A stretch of 54,075 bases of DNA, from contig DF237504.1 in the NCBI GenBank assembly GCA_000708835.1, positions 4,442 to 58,516 of the forward strand, written 5' to 3'. Below, one piece after another: positions 1 to 11,200 of this stretch; within the stretch, counting starts at the first letter, position 1; every line of letters starts with the position of its first letter. Both the position numbers and the translations under genes were made by a program. Origin of the DNA: Klebsormidium nitens. Its lineage: Eukaryota; Streptophyta; Klebsormidiophyceae; Klebsormidiales; Klebsormidiaceae. The notes under the pieces were generated by a model that was not told the DNA's origin, did not search any database, and was given only the letters and a program-made list of their open reading frames with translations.

Positions 1-324
1 GGTATCAGAGGCCGGGTTTTACGGGATCCTTTTGAGAGAGTACGATGGCAGGGTTAAAATGGGAATCCCCGTATTGGCATACGGGAGCCGTCCCCTCGTT
101 TCTTCCTGTGGCGGCACCACCCAGAAGCGAAGATGACCCGGGACCAGCGTTTTCAACCAATGCCTACATCTACGGGACCACCACGATGGCGATCAACGTG
201 GAGGGTGGCGCGGCACCGGCGTTTTCGGCCGCTAGGACAACATCATCATGGCGCTGGCCAGCCGGTACCAGCCAGCATTCCCCATGGTGGCCGCGCCTTG
301 GGCTCCAGCAACTTCTGCTGCAAG

Positions 325-492
325 CTACCAGCCGCTGACCACTACACACGCGAGTTTTGGAGCTGCCTACCATCCGCTGGCAGCCCCTGCAGCGTTTTCG
401 GCGGCTCCCTACTATCCGCTGGCGGCCCCAGCACCGTTTTTGGCGGGCCCCTCTTACCCGCTGACGACCTCTGGAGGGCCATTATATCGCGA
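325..492 (+). repeat. 42-bp tandem repeat, four units
   Basis: Units begin near 325, 367, 409 and 451, each opening with a ctaccatccgctg-like start followed by a gcgttttcggcgg-like end. In the frame open at 248-1018 each unit codes for 14 residues on the pattern Tyr-x-Pro-Leu-Ala-Ala-Pro-Ala-x-Phe. The repeat keeps the frame, which is compatible with a coding origin, but no gene model is supported. Confidence 0.7.
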
Positions 493-644
493 CTTCCTAC
501 CATCCGCTGACGACCATGCCGGCGACTTTCGAGATCCAGTAGAGTCCCGCCGGCGGCACCAAGAGCGCTTCACGAGAGTCGTCTTGCTGGCGTGCCTCCC
601 CCAGGACTTCATTTCGAGAGCCCTCCTTCTGGCGAGTGGACCCG

Positions 645-932
645 AGGAGCTCGCGTTCTCGCCCCCGGAGAGCCCTATGGCCCTACGATGGTCGCTCTGC
701 TGGCGAACGGCGTCCCGACTTCCTCGCGACTTCCGTTCACCCACCTGGCGCTCATCTCGGCGGCCCTCCTGCTGGCGAGCGCATCTCAGGAGCTCGCGTT
801 CTCGCCCCCGGAGAGCCCTACGTGACTCGTCACTCTGCTGGAGAACGGCGTCTCGAATTCCTTGCGACTTCCGTTCACCCATCTGGCGCTCATCTCGGCG
901 GGAGTTCATCCCTGCAGCCTCTTACCTAAGCG
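645..932 (+). repeat. About 143-bp direct repeat, two units
   Basis: A segment starting gagctcgcgttctcgccccc at 647 returns at 790. Both copies continue through a shared section ending in a cacc(c/t)acctggcgctcatctcg-like stretch. The copies differ by scattered substitutions and small indels, so the duplication is not recent. Confidence 0.75.
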
Positions 933-2040
933 GGGCCCCAATTCCCAGGAGCTGCAGGAGACTGAGAGTGGACAAAGGCCTCCACAGGACGAAGAAGGCA
1001 AATTTCACCAGAATATGATCTGATGACGGTCTGCTCGCTGCTTGCAAGTTCTCCACCCTAGTTGCTGGTGATCAGCCAGGAAAGCATCTAGGCTATCCTG
1101 GTCATTTTTCCCCTAAAGGCATCAAGCAGACAAGCCGGAACATGCGCAATATTACAATACTGACTCTCAATGTCAGTGTGTGAAGCAGAGCTTAACCCAG
1201 GTATTAATGCAGAAATGTATCTTGAACAAAAGCAGTCACGTAGACGAGGACTGTGTCAAAGGGGTGCTCTAGAACACGCGTGTAAAGCAACGTGGGCCCA
1301 GGAGGGCAACAAAAGTTTGGACAGCCTTCACGAACAGAAGGAGGTCAACGAACAAACAGACAGGCTCTGCCATGGTGTTAGCCGTCGTCTCAGCTGCCAA
1401 ATTAGACAACTCCAATCTGTACAGGAAACCAGCTTGATGAGGGCTCGCGTGCGAACAGAACGTCAAGCTTTGGCTTGAGCTGTGGCTTTAACATCCTCAC
1501 TTGGACTCGGAGCGGTGAAAGCCAAGGCCGCGTTTGTTCAAGAGGGGGAGGACGCCACTGTCCCACTGTACATGTTGACATGTGACTGTGTGACTCACGA
1601 CGTTGAATAATTTCGTTACGCGAACTGAGTAAGCCCGGCGAGCTTGCATGGTACCTCAGGCTACACCGTACTGTCTTAAGGGATCCCTCCACGAAATCCG
1701 GCTAAACCCTGGGTAGGCCGCCTCGGCCCTGCCTGATGGAAGGCGGCCGCGGCACGCACGAGCGGGCCCGGTCTACTCAGGCGTCAGAACGAACAAAATC
1801 TGCTCGGTGGTCTAAGTGAGGAGTTTGAAATGTACCTATCATGTATGTAAGCTGAGACTGATTTTGTCACTTGTACTTTTATGTTAACCAACTGCGAATA
1901 GAATGTTGGCAAGCATGCGAAGGAATCGATGGTGTACGGTAGATTGGAAATATAGGCCATCTTTCCTTGTGTTTTCAGGGCATTTGATCAAGCAGGACTC
2001 AAACTAGTAGGAAGAGGCCCCACAGTTGCACAACGGCGAG

Positions 2041-4328
2041 ATGGCCGCTGAGAAGGTCGACGAAGAGGTGATTTGGAAAAGATATATCGCTCTTGAAGTC
2101 TGGCCTGAAAGTGTCAAATGCACAGGAGCTGGATGCTTGGAAATATTGTAGCTGAGATTCCATCTTGTCAAGCGAGCATCTGGTTGCCCGTTGTGAGCCT
2201 ACTTGCAGCCATTTGAAAGGCCTGCTTTTCCGTCAAGCATCAAGGTGTCAGAACTACTTTGCTTGTAAGTTTTCTGGTAACGAACGCGAAGACCCTTCTT
2301 TATTCACAAAGGTCGCCGCCAGAAATAAGATTCAGCTTTAAACAGTGTCTACCCCACCCGAAATGGTGTGTGGAACCCTGCGCTTGAAGGCCAGTTTCAA
2401 ATATTGCAGCTCTATTTTGCATTTTGTTGTTCCCGATGTTACTTCGCAGAGGGGGACTCCTCCGTCGGGTGAAGGGGAGCGGCCGTACTTGACCAAAGAG
2501 GAGGTGGAGGCTCTTGGACCGAAGGGCCTTGAGGGGCAGCAGGCATGGTAAGTGGACCGGAGCGGCTGACGTCAATCTCCTTGTAGCCCCTCAGCACTCT
2601 GAGGTCAGCACTTCTGGCATCAAACTCAAGGAGAATACTGATAAGCCAAGATAATGATATGAAGATAACTGCACTGGGCCGGGCAGGTTTAGTTAGGTGA
2701 TTTGGCCGGGCATGGGTGCGGAGCAGCTCGGAGCAGCTATCTTTTTGGGTTGGGGGTTTTAGTGTTAGTCGGAGCTTATCTTTACCTGGGTTTGTTATCA
2801 TTTTTCTTGCGTTTCATATAAGAACTGGCATGGCGGCCATGCCTCGCCTTGCATCCTCCACAAAGACTCTGCGTTCCATCGGGTTGGCTGCTCATAGGCG
2901 CTTCGGTTGCAAGCTCCGTCAGCAGATGTAAAGATCAGTACGATCTGCTGGAACCCATCTTGCACTTCTGTTCTCTCTTAGCCTGATGTTCTGAACCTCG
3001 TCCGTAGGTTCTGGGAGTCGTTTGGATGGCCTGTCGTCTTTCTCATTCGATTTCTTTAGTGGATTGACCACAGCTTGGGCCGGCCCATATGCAATAAGCA
3101 TCCCCATCTCATTTGCACTCCCGGTTGAGAGGAAGCTATTTGGAGAGACTCTCATCTCCGACTTCAAAGACTCGAGTTATTTTGATTGCATGTATTCATC
3201 CACTCTTCTTGGACATTTATTGATTTAGGGGGTTATCGAAGTAACAGCTCCTCTTGCGAGCTCAGTATTCAAAAAAAGATAAGGAAAGGAAAAGAATGAA
3301 TAAGCGACCGCCAAGAGGCGAATATACTACTTTTTTCTTGCTTTTAGGGTCTACATCACGCCCACCGGCACAACGCTGACGGTGGACGCAGGGAAACGGA
3401 TTGTCGACTACGAAGAACTGAGGGAACACCAGTGTCGCATCATCGTAGCTGATCTGCCTCCGAGTTCTCCCATCATCTTTTTGATGAATCCGACCATAAC
3501 TTACTTCAAAGGGAACCGGAGGTACCGGGTTTACAGACGGGGTAAGTGCCAATCTCTAGCAGCAAGTTAGGAATCGAGTTAGGGATCCCGAACTACTCTG
3601 AACCGAGGTTTGTTGCCCTAAGGCTGAAGTTTAGAAGATAACCCTGAAAATCTACAGTCATAACCGATAAACCCACCGTTATACACTTCTGAGAAGTGCT
3701 GCTGGGTTCCTGACAGCTTCTTGCAACGGTCGGAAATCCAGGATTATTTTTACTTGATGATATGCCAATCTGTGGAAACTGTTCGAACCGCAAGACCAGC
3801 AAGCAGAAAGTATTTGTGTAGCTAGAAGGGGGCGCACCGCCCTCGAAGTAAGCCATCAACTATGGTCGGCGTCAAATGACAGACTGGCGGATCGTTTCAC
3901 GTACTTGTTACGCCCGGAGCCTCGGCGATTCGTCTGCACTGCCCACTGCCTGACGAAGTAGAGTACGCAGATAACACAAAAGTTGGTGTGCCCTTTCATT
4001 CGCAGCTTCTTTGTTAGGAGACGGGAAGGGGGAAGAACATTCCAAGTTACACGTACTATTGCGGTGTTAGCTCTCCACGGCTGAGACAGTCGTGGTATTG
4101 GCGCGGGGGAATCACGAACCAGAGAACCTGGCTGACTTACCCGGCACGGTCTCTCGTTTTGCAAATCTTCTCCCTGCAGCGTTTCAGTGTTTAGTTCCAC
4201 CAGGTCAACCACTGATTGGCTTTCTGCCCTTGTCTGCTGCAGGAGAAATGAGCGATTGGCAGTACTTTGAAATGGGCGCTATCAAACTCTGGAACAGGGT
4301 GCGCCCGAAATGGGGCAAAGAAGCATGA
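2041..4328 (+). CDS. Small unrecognised protein, four exons
   Basis: Exons 2450-2547, 3348-3541 and 4243-4328 join with matching phases through clean GT-AG sites (gtaagt donors; cag, tttag and gcag acceptors). They give a continuous frame ending in TGA at 4326-4328. Exon 1 most likely starts at the ATG at 2041 (Met-Ala-Ala-Glu-Lys) and ends near 2067 at gag|gtgatt, but two other phase-0 donors lie close by, so this end is uncertain. The protein is about 134 residues. It has an acidic Gly/Pro-rich N-terminal part (PYLTKEEVEALGPKG), a central beta-like part (VYITPTGTTLTVDAGKRIV, then CRIIVADLPPSSPIIFLMNP), and a basic aromatic C-terminus (SDWQYFEMGAIKLWNRVRPK). I see no signal peptide or membrane segment and do not recognise the family. 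Three consecutive introns preserving the frame make it a convincing gene. Confidence 0.72.
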
Positions 4329-5257
4329 TTCTGTCTTGCATGTGTGTGCAGATCGTTTGTTCCTTTTCCTAAATTGTTGCAATAGCTGCGACTAAATGTG
4401 TATGATATGCCTCTTCGTGGACTGGGCACGTCAAAACTCGTAAGCGCTATTTGGAGTAGTAGACCGTCTGCATCGGCTTTGAACAGTCTTGATCATACCA
4501 CTTTCAGGTGTGTGTAATGGGGTGCTAAACATGCAAACGCTCGGACAACCAAGATCGGGAGAACCTCAGTTCCGTCTTCATCAGACACTCTCAAACATGC
4601 GCAATCTGTTGCGAGTCCCAAAGCCGTCAACCATGCATGATGTCACTTGATCAAGTTCGATAGATATACAACACCGCAGACATCATCGAATTGAACGCCG
4701 GGATCACCAGTTAATACTTGATTCAAGATAGTCGGATGCATTCCAGGCCGGGGTGTACGTGTCCATCAATTGTACTTACCACGCGACAGTAGCTTGAATT
4801 CAATGTTGAATGATTCAGTAAGTCGAGCTAGTTTTACAAGCAGAGAGGCTCTATCAAATTGGCCGCCAATACGACTACTCGTCTAATCTGCAGCTTTTGT
4901 ATACAGAAAATACGCTGCTGCGGATACATTCTACAGCACGATTAGCTTTGTCGTAATGGTAGTGTACAGCGTTTGTTTTTCCGACTCATCACGTCTGCTC
5001 TCCTGTGCTTGCGGGATGTGTTATTTCGAGTCAAGCCTATCTGTAGCTGTCGTGTAAAATACACGCGGTCCAATGTTCTGTGATGTGGTCGCCATATCGC
5101 AATATCTGTGCCGCTAAGTTCACAACAATATCGTCCCTCTAATGGTAACTACTACAATTGCGCTTGCGAACAATCTTTCCGCCATCAGTAACTTCCTTGC
5201 AAAAATCTCTCCCGCACCCCCCAAACCTCATCCTCGGACACGTGGCTTGATTTCGTT
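4329..5257. other. Spacer, no feature seen
   Basis: This stretch lies between the 3' end of the small four-exon gene (+) and the 3' end of the large repeat-protein gene (-), so it is a tail-to-tail spacer. No reading frame of note, repeat or RNA gene is apparent. Confidence 0.5.
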
Positions 5258-8200
5258 TCATCCGAACAATCGCGCGCGCTTCTCGAGGCCGATCACCCGG
5301 CCAGCCTGCTTGGCCAACATACCGACCATCCCTTTCGCGTCGTCCAGAACCATGTTGGAAGTAACTTTCGCTAACACCCCGCACTGCTGCAGCGTTATAT
5401 ACGTCAGCCCGACGCCTGTCTTGACGGCCGCTTTCCCCAGAATACCGCCCACTAGCAACAGCTGGATCACCGGGTGGGGGGGGGGCTGTGCGGGCCGCGC
5501 TTGGATGGCGGCGCGTCCCCGAGCCGGGCCCGGATCGCTGTCAGGTGCCTGCTTGAAACGAAGACGAGGCGACTCAACATAAAGCGATGTATATTCAGAA
5601 TGGGTTCCGCTGGACAACTCGGTGGGCCAGAGATCGTCCTTTTGCTCGGTATTAAGAGGAGGCTTCAGAAAGCAGACTGTCTCCAGACGAGCGAGTCTCA
5701 GAAGACCATTCCTCTGTCGGACGGTTCAACATAGACGCACTCCTCCGAAAGTAGGCACCTTTGCTCCACAAGATTCCTGCCCCTTACAAGTTTCATTATT
5801 GAGTTTGGCAAATGTTGCTTCTCGCACTCCTCGTCACAAGTCGAACATCTTCGATCTTTCGCTTCCCTCCCTTTTAGGTAAACAATCCGGAAATGAGACA
5901 TTCTCAAGGGAGCCAGGGGATAGATGTGAGCACATGGACAGGAAGCGACAGGGCTTGGAAGAAGACGTAGGTTAATCAGACCGAGAAAAAGAAACCTTAA
6001 CTCAGAAAACGAAGGAAAGCTTACCCGCTCGCCCAACTCCTGAGGGCCCGTGCTGACGTCAGCCCGCCAGTGCACCGCCCGTCTCCTCCGGGAAACCGCG
6101 TCATCGATGACGTCATCCTTCGTTGCCCCGCCGGTTGCGCCGGTGCTCTCGACGTCCTCCTCGATCCCTCCGATCTGGCCTTCCTGCGAGTCCACGTGGC
6201 GCCCTTTGCGGCCCTCCACGTGGCTGCTCCTTGGCGCTCCCAGGCCAGCCTCCACCGGTGCTTCGCGTGAGGGATCTAGCATGGCGTCTCTTGCAGATTC
6301 GTTTCCGCCCACGCTTCCGCTTGGCGTTCCGTTTCCGCTTCCGACAGACGCTCCGCTCTCTCCCCCAGCGACCTTTTCGTTTGACGTCACGTTGCCGACT
6401 TCCTTTCCGGTGTCTTCAGGAGTCTTGTTTTCCGCTCCAGTTTGTTCTTCCGTTCCCGTGTTTTCACTTTCCACCTCAATCCCGTCTTCGGTCCCGTCTT
6501 CATCGATTCTGTCCTCTGCCCCAGTCTCCTCCTTTTGCTGACTTCCATCTTGTTCTGCTGACGTCCTTTTCACATCCTCAATCCCCGCCGCTTCCCAAAT
6601 TGTCTCCTCGCCTACAATTCCGCTCTTTACAGCAGTTCCGTTGTCTTCCGCAATCGCGCTCTCTTCCGCGTGTTTCTCAACTGCAATGCCCATGTTGTCA
6701 GCGATGTCGCTGCCTTCCGCGGGTTTGCCCTCTTTCCAGATCTCGACCTCTTGCGCATTTCCGCCTTCGGTTGCAGGCCCCTCCGCTTTCGCAGTCCCGC
6801 TCTCGTTTGCTTTTTGGTGTGGGTCGTCGCTTTGCTCCGCTGTTCCGCTTTGCTCCGCAGTTCCGTTTCCTGTCGCTTCCCCGCTCTCTCTCACAGGTTT
6901 CCTCTCTTCCGCGGTGCTGATCTTCTCTACAAACCCGGTCTCTTTCGCCATTCTATTCCGTTCTGCAAAAAACGTCTCGTTCTCGTTCCCATTCCCGTCG
7001 ACTCCGGTTTCCTCCTTGATCACATTCCGGTCCTTACTCCCGACCTTCTTGGCTAGGCTCGTCTCAAACCCACCTTCGTCTTCCTCACCAGCACTTTCCC
7101 TAACCGCAACTTCTTTCCCGCTGTCCATTCCACGATCCTCCTCGGCTCCAGCCTTTCCAGACGTCTTATCCTCCTCAGCGATTACATCCAATTCGAAACG
7201 TCCTATTTCTTCGCCCCTTTTGCCCTCCGTCTCTCCACCAATCCTTTCACTGTACTTCTCCCCTCCAACCATTCCGTTCTGCATTTCTGCTTCAAGCGCT
7301 CCGCTCGTCTCCTCTCCTCCGACCGTTCCGCTCTCCTCCTCTCCTTCAGCGCCGTTCCGCTTCTCTCCTTCAACGGTTCCGGTCTGCATTCCAACCCCGT
7401 CGTGCTTCTCTCCTCCTACCATTCCGCCCTCATTCCTTCCTTCCCTCGTTCCGCTCTTCCTCACTGCACTGTCCCGCACCATTCCGCTCGCTCCAAGCTC
7501 CCCGCCCTCTCCCGTCCATTCCGCTCCAACACCCCCTTCTCCGTCCGCCACGGTTCCGTTCCGTTCCCCGATTCCGCTCGTAACCGCCGGCGACATCCAT
7601 TCCGGCCAGGTTTTGCCACCCGACCTGGCAACGGAATCCGCCGGAAGCATCTTCAGCTCACTCTCGCCGCTCCCAGGGGAAGCGTCCTGTTTCGCGACGG
7701 GGGACACGTCTGGCTTTTGCTTCGTCTGCTGGGCCCGATATGCTCCCAGCAAACAACCGAAGTTCAGGTCAACGGATCTCAACGGCTCCGCTCGTTCCGC
7801 TCGTTCCGTTGCTTCCGCTGGCTGAGGAGCCTCCAGCCCACCGGCAGCTAACGCGGTGGCACCTTCCGGACCCTTCTCGAACAGCGGCGCAACCGCTAAC
7901 GGCCCATTTTCGCGCCCCAGAGACGCGACTGAGCTTCCGTTCTCTTCCATTGCGGTTTCTGGAAGCACAGCGGAATCTGGCCGTGTACCAACGACATCCT
8001 CCTCGAAAGGCGGCGCATCCGCCGACAGCGCACTTCCGCGCTCGAGCGAAGCAACCTGCTGTGGCCCGACTTCGTCAACTGGGCTTCCGTTTTGGTCCGT
8101 TTCGGTCCCCAGAGGAAAACCGGCTTCCGGCCCTGCTCCAACCGGCTCTGTCTTGAACGCCGGCGCATCCACTGAGAGCCCAATGCCCCGCTCCAGAGAA

Positions 8201-11200
8201 GCGGGCTGCTGTGACGTGACATCATCAGTTGGGCTTCCGTTCCGATCCATTGCGGTCTCCAGATGGACGGCGGATTCCGATTCTGCTCCAACCGGCTTCA
8301 TCGCAAACGGCGGCGCATCCGCTGTGAGCCCACTCTCCCGCTCCACAGAAGCGGCCTGCTTCATCGCGACCTTTTCAACCAGGCTTCCGTTCTGGTGCGT
8401 TCCGGTCTCGAGAGGCACGGCGGATTCCGGCCCTGCACCAACCGGCCTTATCTCAAACGGCGGCGCATCCGCTGAGAGCCCGCTCTCCCGCTCCACAGAG
8501 GCGGGCTGCTGTGACGTGACATCATCCACTGAGCTTCCGTTCTGGTCCGTTCCGGTCTGCGGAGGCAGGGCGGATTCCGGCGTTGCAGCAATCGGCCCCA
8601 TCTCGAACGACGGCGCATCCGGTAAGAGCCCACTCTCTCGCTCCAGAGAAGCGGGCTGCTGTGACGTGACCTCTTCAGCTGGGCTTCCGTTGTGGTCCGT
8701 TCCGCTCTCCAGAGGCACGGCGGATTCCGGCTCCGCACCAACCGGCCCCGTCTCCAACGGTGGCACACCCGCTGAGAGCCCAATCTCCCGCTCCACAAAA
8801 GTGGGCTGCTGTGACGCGACTTCGTCAATTGGGCTTCCGTTCCGTTCAGTTCCGTCCTCCGGAGGCACAGCGGATTCCGGCCCTGCACCAACCAGACCCT
8901 GTTCGAACGGTGGCGCATCCGCTGAGAGCGCACTCTCCCGCTCCACAAAAGCGGGCTGCTGTGACGCGAATTCGTCAACTGGGCTTCCGTTCCATTCCGT
9001 TCGGGTCTCCACAGGTATGGCGGATTCCGGCTCCGCCCCAACCGGCCCCAGCTCGTCGTCAGTTTCTGTCCCCGGGCGTTTGCTCTTCTCCGGGCTGTTG
9101 TTCTGCCTAGCAGAGTGTGTTCCCAGCAGTTTGGACGCTTCCGCTTCGAAGAAGGTGACCAGTTCCCGGATTCCGGCGCTGATCCGTCCGGGGTTTTGCC
9201 GCTCGTCTTCGTTGGCGCCTTGGGTGACGTGCGTGTCGCCGCTCTCGTCATCGGTGCGCTCAAAGTGGATATCTGTAAAGGAAAGGAAGCAAAAGAAGGA
9301 AATGAGTCAAACTGGTTACAATCGTATAAAAGATTGCGAATCAAGGGCGAGGGGGATGGGGGCTCTGGAAAGGAAAAGGAGCAACGGAGGAACTGTGTCA
9401 AAGATAAAGCCGAGGTACGAAGGAACGCGAAGTCAGATAGGGAACGTAGAAGCTGAGAGATCAGAAATCATTGATGGAGTCGCGGGGCTTGGAAAGAGCG
9501 CTGGGCTCCTGTTTATTGAAAGCGAGAAGTGAAAACAGAGGGCGTCGCTAAAGCTCCCTTAATGTCGTAAAATTGTGTCAGACCAAAAAGCCTTCTAGCT
9601 GATTCAGCCACGGAAAAACCACTGTCTTTTGTAGAAAAATTGCTCAACTGATAAGCAGCGCTTTCTTTTCATGCAACGTGCCCGTCTTACTTTCTGAGAA
9701 TCCCACTGAGAACTGTTCAGACGAGCATAATTGGGTCGCCAAAGTATGCAATAGAATAGCAGCTTACTCAGGCAACTTCCTAACCTGCACAGTGTGAACC
9801 AAGTGCTCAGGCAGTGATGGAATCTAGAAACTTCACCAAACAAAGACGTCACACATTTGCGATCCGTCAGAAACAAGAATAGTGAAGAGGCAGACGGTCG
9901 TATTCAAGGTGGCTTCAAAATCTAACAAGGAAGCGTGGTAGAATCAAGTCTGCCAAGCTGTTCATCCTTGCCAGCAAAAATCCAAAACCCGCAAATCTGT
10001 GCAGGTTATTCCACGACCAACAGCAGAGCCCATCAGACCACACCACAAGTAAAACAACTCGCTCGACTTGATTGCCAGACGAGCGGCGTATGTGAGTGGC
10101 TCAACTTGCTTTCAAGCCACTTACGGTCAGCTTCTAGTGAGAACCAAGCGAAGATTGTCGGTTGAGAGTCACGCAACTCCCGATTTCAGTCTTGAACTCG
10201 TTTTTTATCTGAGTAGCTGTCACGACGCAATCCTTCGGCAGCAGCACCACCGGCAGTTTTCATCCTAGCCACTGGCGAGTGAATGATGTTGAGCCCAACG
10301 TGCATACGGTGCTCGGAACGAAAAGAAAAATGGCTGACTACATAAGATGGGCTAGAGAGGCGTAATGGACTGCCCACTTTTAATCCAACAAGCCACAGTC
10401 CTTAAGCTCTGCTGCTCCGTTTGTCAAGGCAGGTCACGCACCCAAACCCGTTTTGCAAGTCATTGCACGCTCTTGTCAATTATAGACGGGCAACACAGGA
10501 AAGGTTAAGGAAACAAGCAGCGGTGGCGGTCAAGACTGTACCAAAAATGGCAGTAAGACAGACATCGCGCGAAGTGAGCACATTCAGCGGAACCAGCAGA
10601 CAAGTCAAGCACAGTGTCCTGTAATCAGATTTACAAAAAGAGTGACCCAACGAAAAAGCAGTTCCAGGACGGGTGTGTCAAAACTCTGTCATCCTTAGCC
10701 ATTGATACTCAGGCAGCGACTCAAGAGAAGCCCGAGCAAATTGGTTTGCGCTTTCCGGTCGCTTTTGAGCCAGGGAACGTGCCAAGAAAGCTGAGCAGAA
10801 GGACATTGCACTTGGGCAGAGGCGGCTTATAGTGGTCAGTTGAGTATCTAGATTGTCTTCCACAAGATTCTTGCGTAAGGATCCCTGAAAGCAAAGACCA
10901 GAGCAAGGTAGTCTCGTTTCGTCTGCTCTCGATACCTGTAAGGCGTCACTTCACTTCACGACATGGGTAGCTTTCCAAGAAAGCCCAACGAACGTAACTT
11001 CTGTCACGACTCGACAACAAAGGGCATCCACAATCAGGGCACGAACCGCGGATGACATTCAGAGAAACAACCATAAGGGTAAAAACCGGAGTCTTTGGTC
11101 CATATTCTAGCAAACAGCAAGCTTGAAATCAGCAATCTAACAAGAACCAAAATCGGGTATTCAGAGTCCTGTCGCAACCTCTGGCTTTAGTGCGAGACAC

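Larger units (their letters stand above)
1..2040. other. Stretch without a convincing gene; repeat-bearing 5' end of window
   Basis: Several overlapping reading frames are open here on both strands, the longest at 248-1018 (+) and 454-909 (-), but none shows a recognisable domain or matching splice sites. The first kilobase is GC-rich and built from short repeats (listed separately), which explains the open frames. The 42-bp repeat is a multiple of three and in one frame reads as a 14-residue Tyr/Pro/Ala-rich repeat, so the end of a repeat-rich exon running in from the left cannot be excluded. From about 1020 to 2040 the sequence is ordinary, with no feature I recognise. Confidence 0.5.

Noticed and set aside
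454-909. 151-codon Arg-rich open frame on the minus strand
   Set aside because: Its composition follows from the 143-bp GC-rich repeat; no domain and no splice context.
6641-7825. 394-codon open frame on the plus strand
   Set aside because: It is antisense to the Glu-rich part of exon 3 of the giant protein; GAG/GAA codons read backwards give Leu/Phe/Ser-rich open frames.
7856-9532. 558-codon open frame on the plus strand
   Set aside because: It is antisense to the 150-bp coding repeat. The repeat unit lacks stops in more than one frame, so one open copy makes all open. The minus frame is longer, extends beyond the repeats on both sides and ends at good splice sites in phase.
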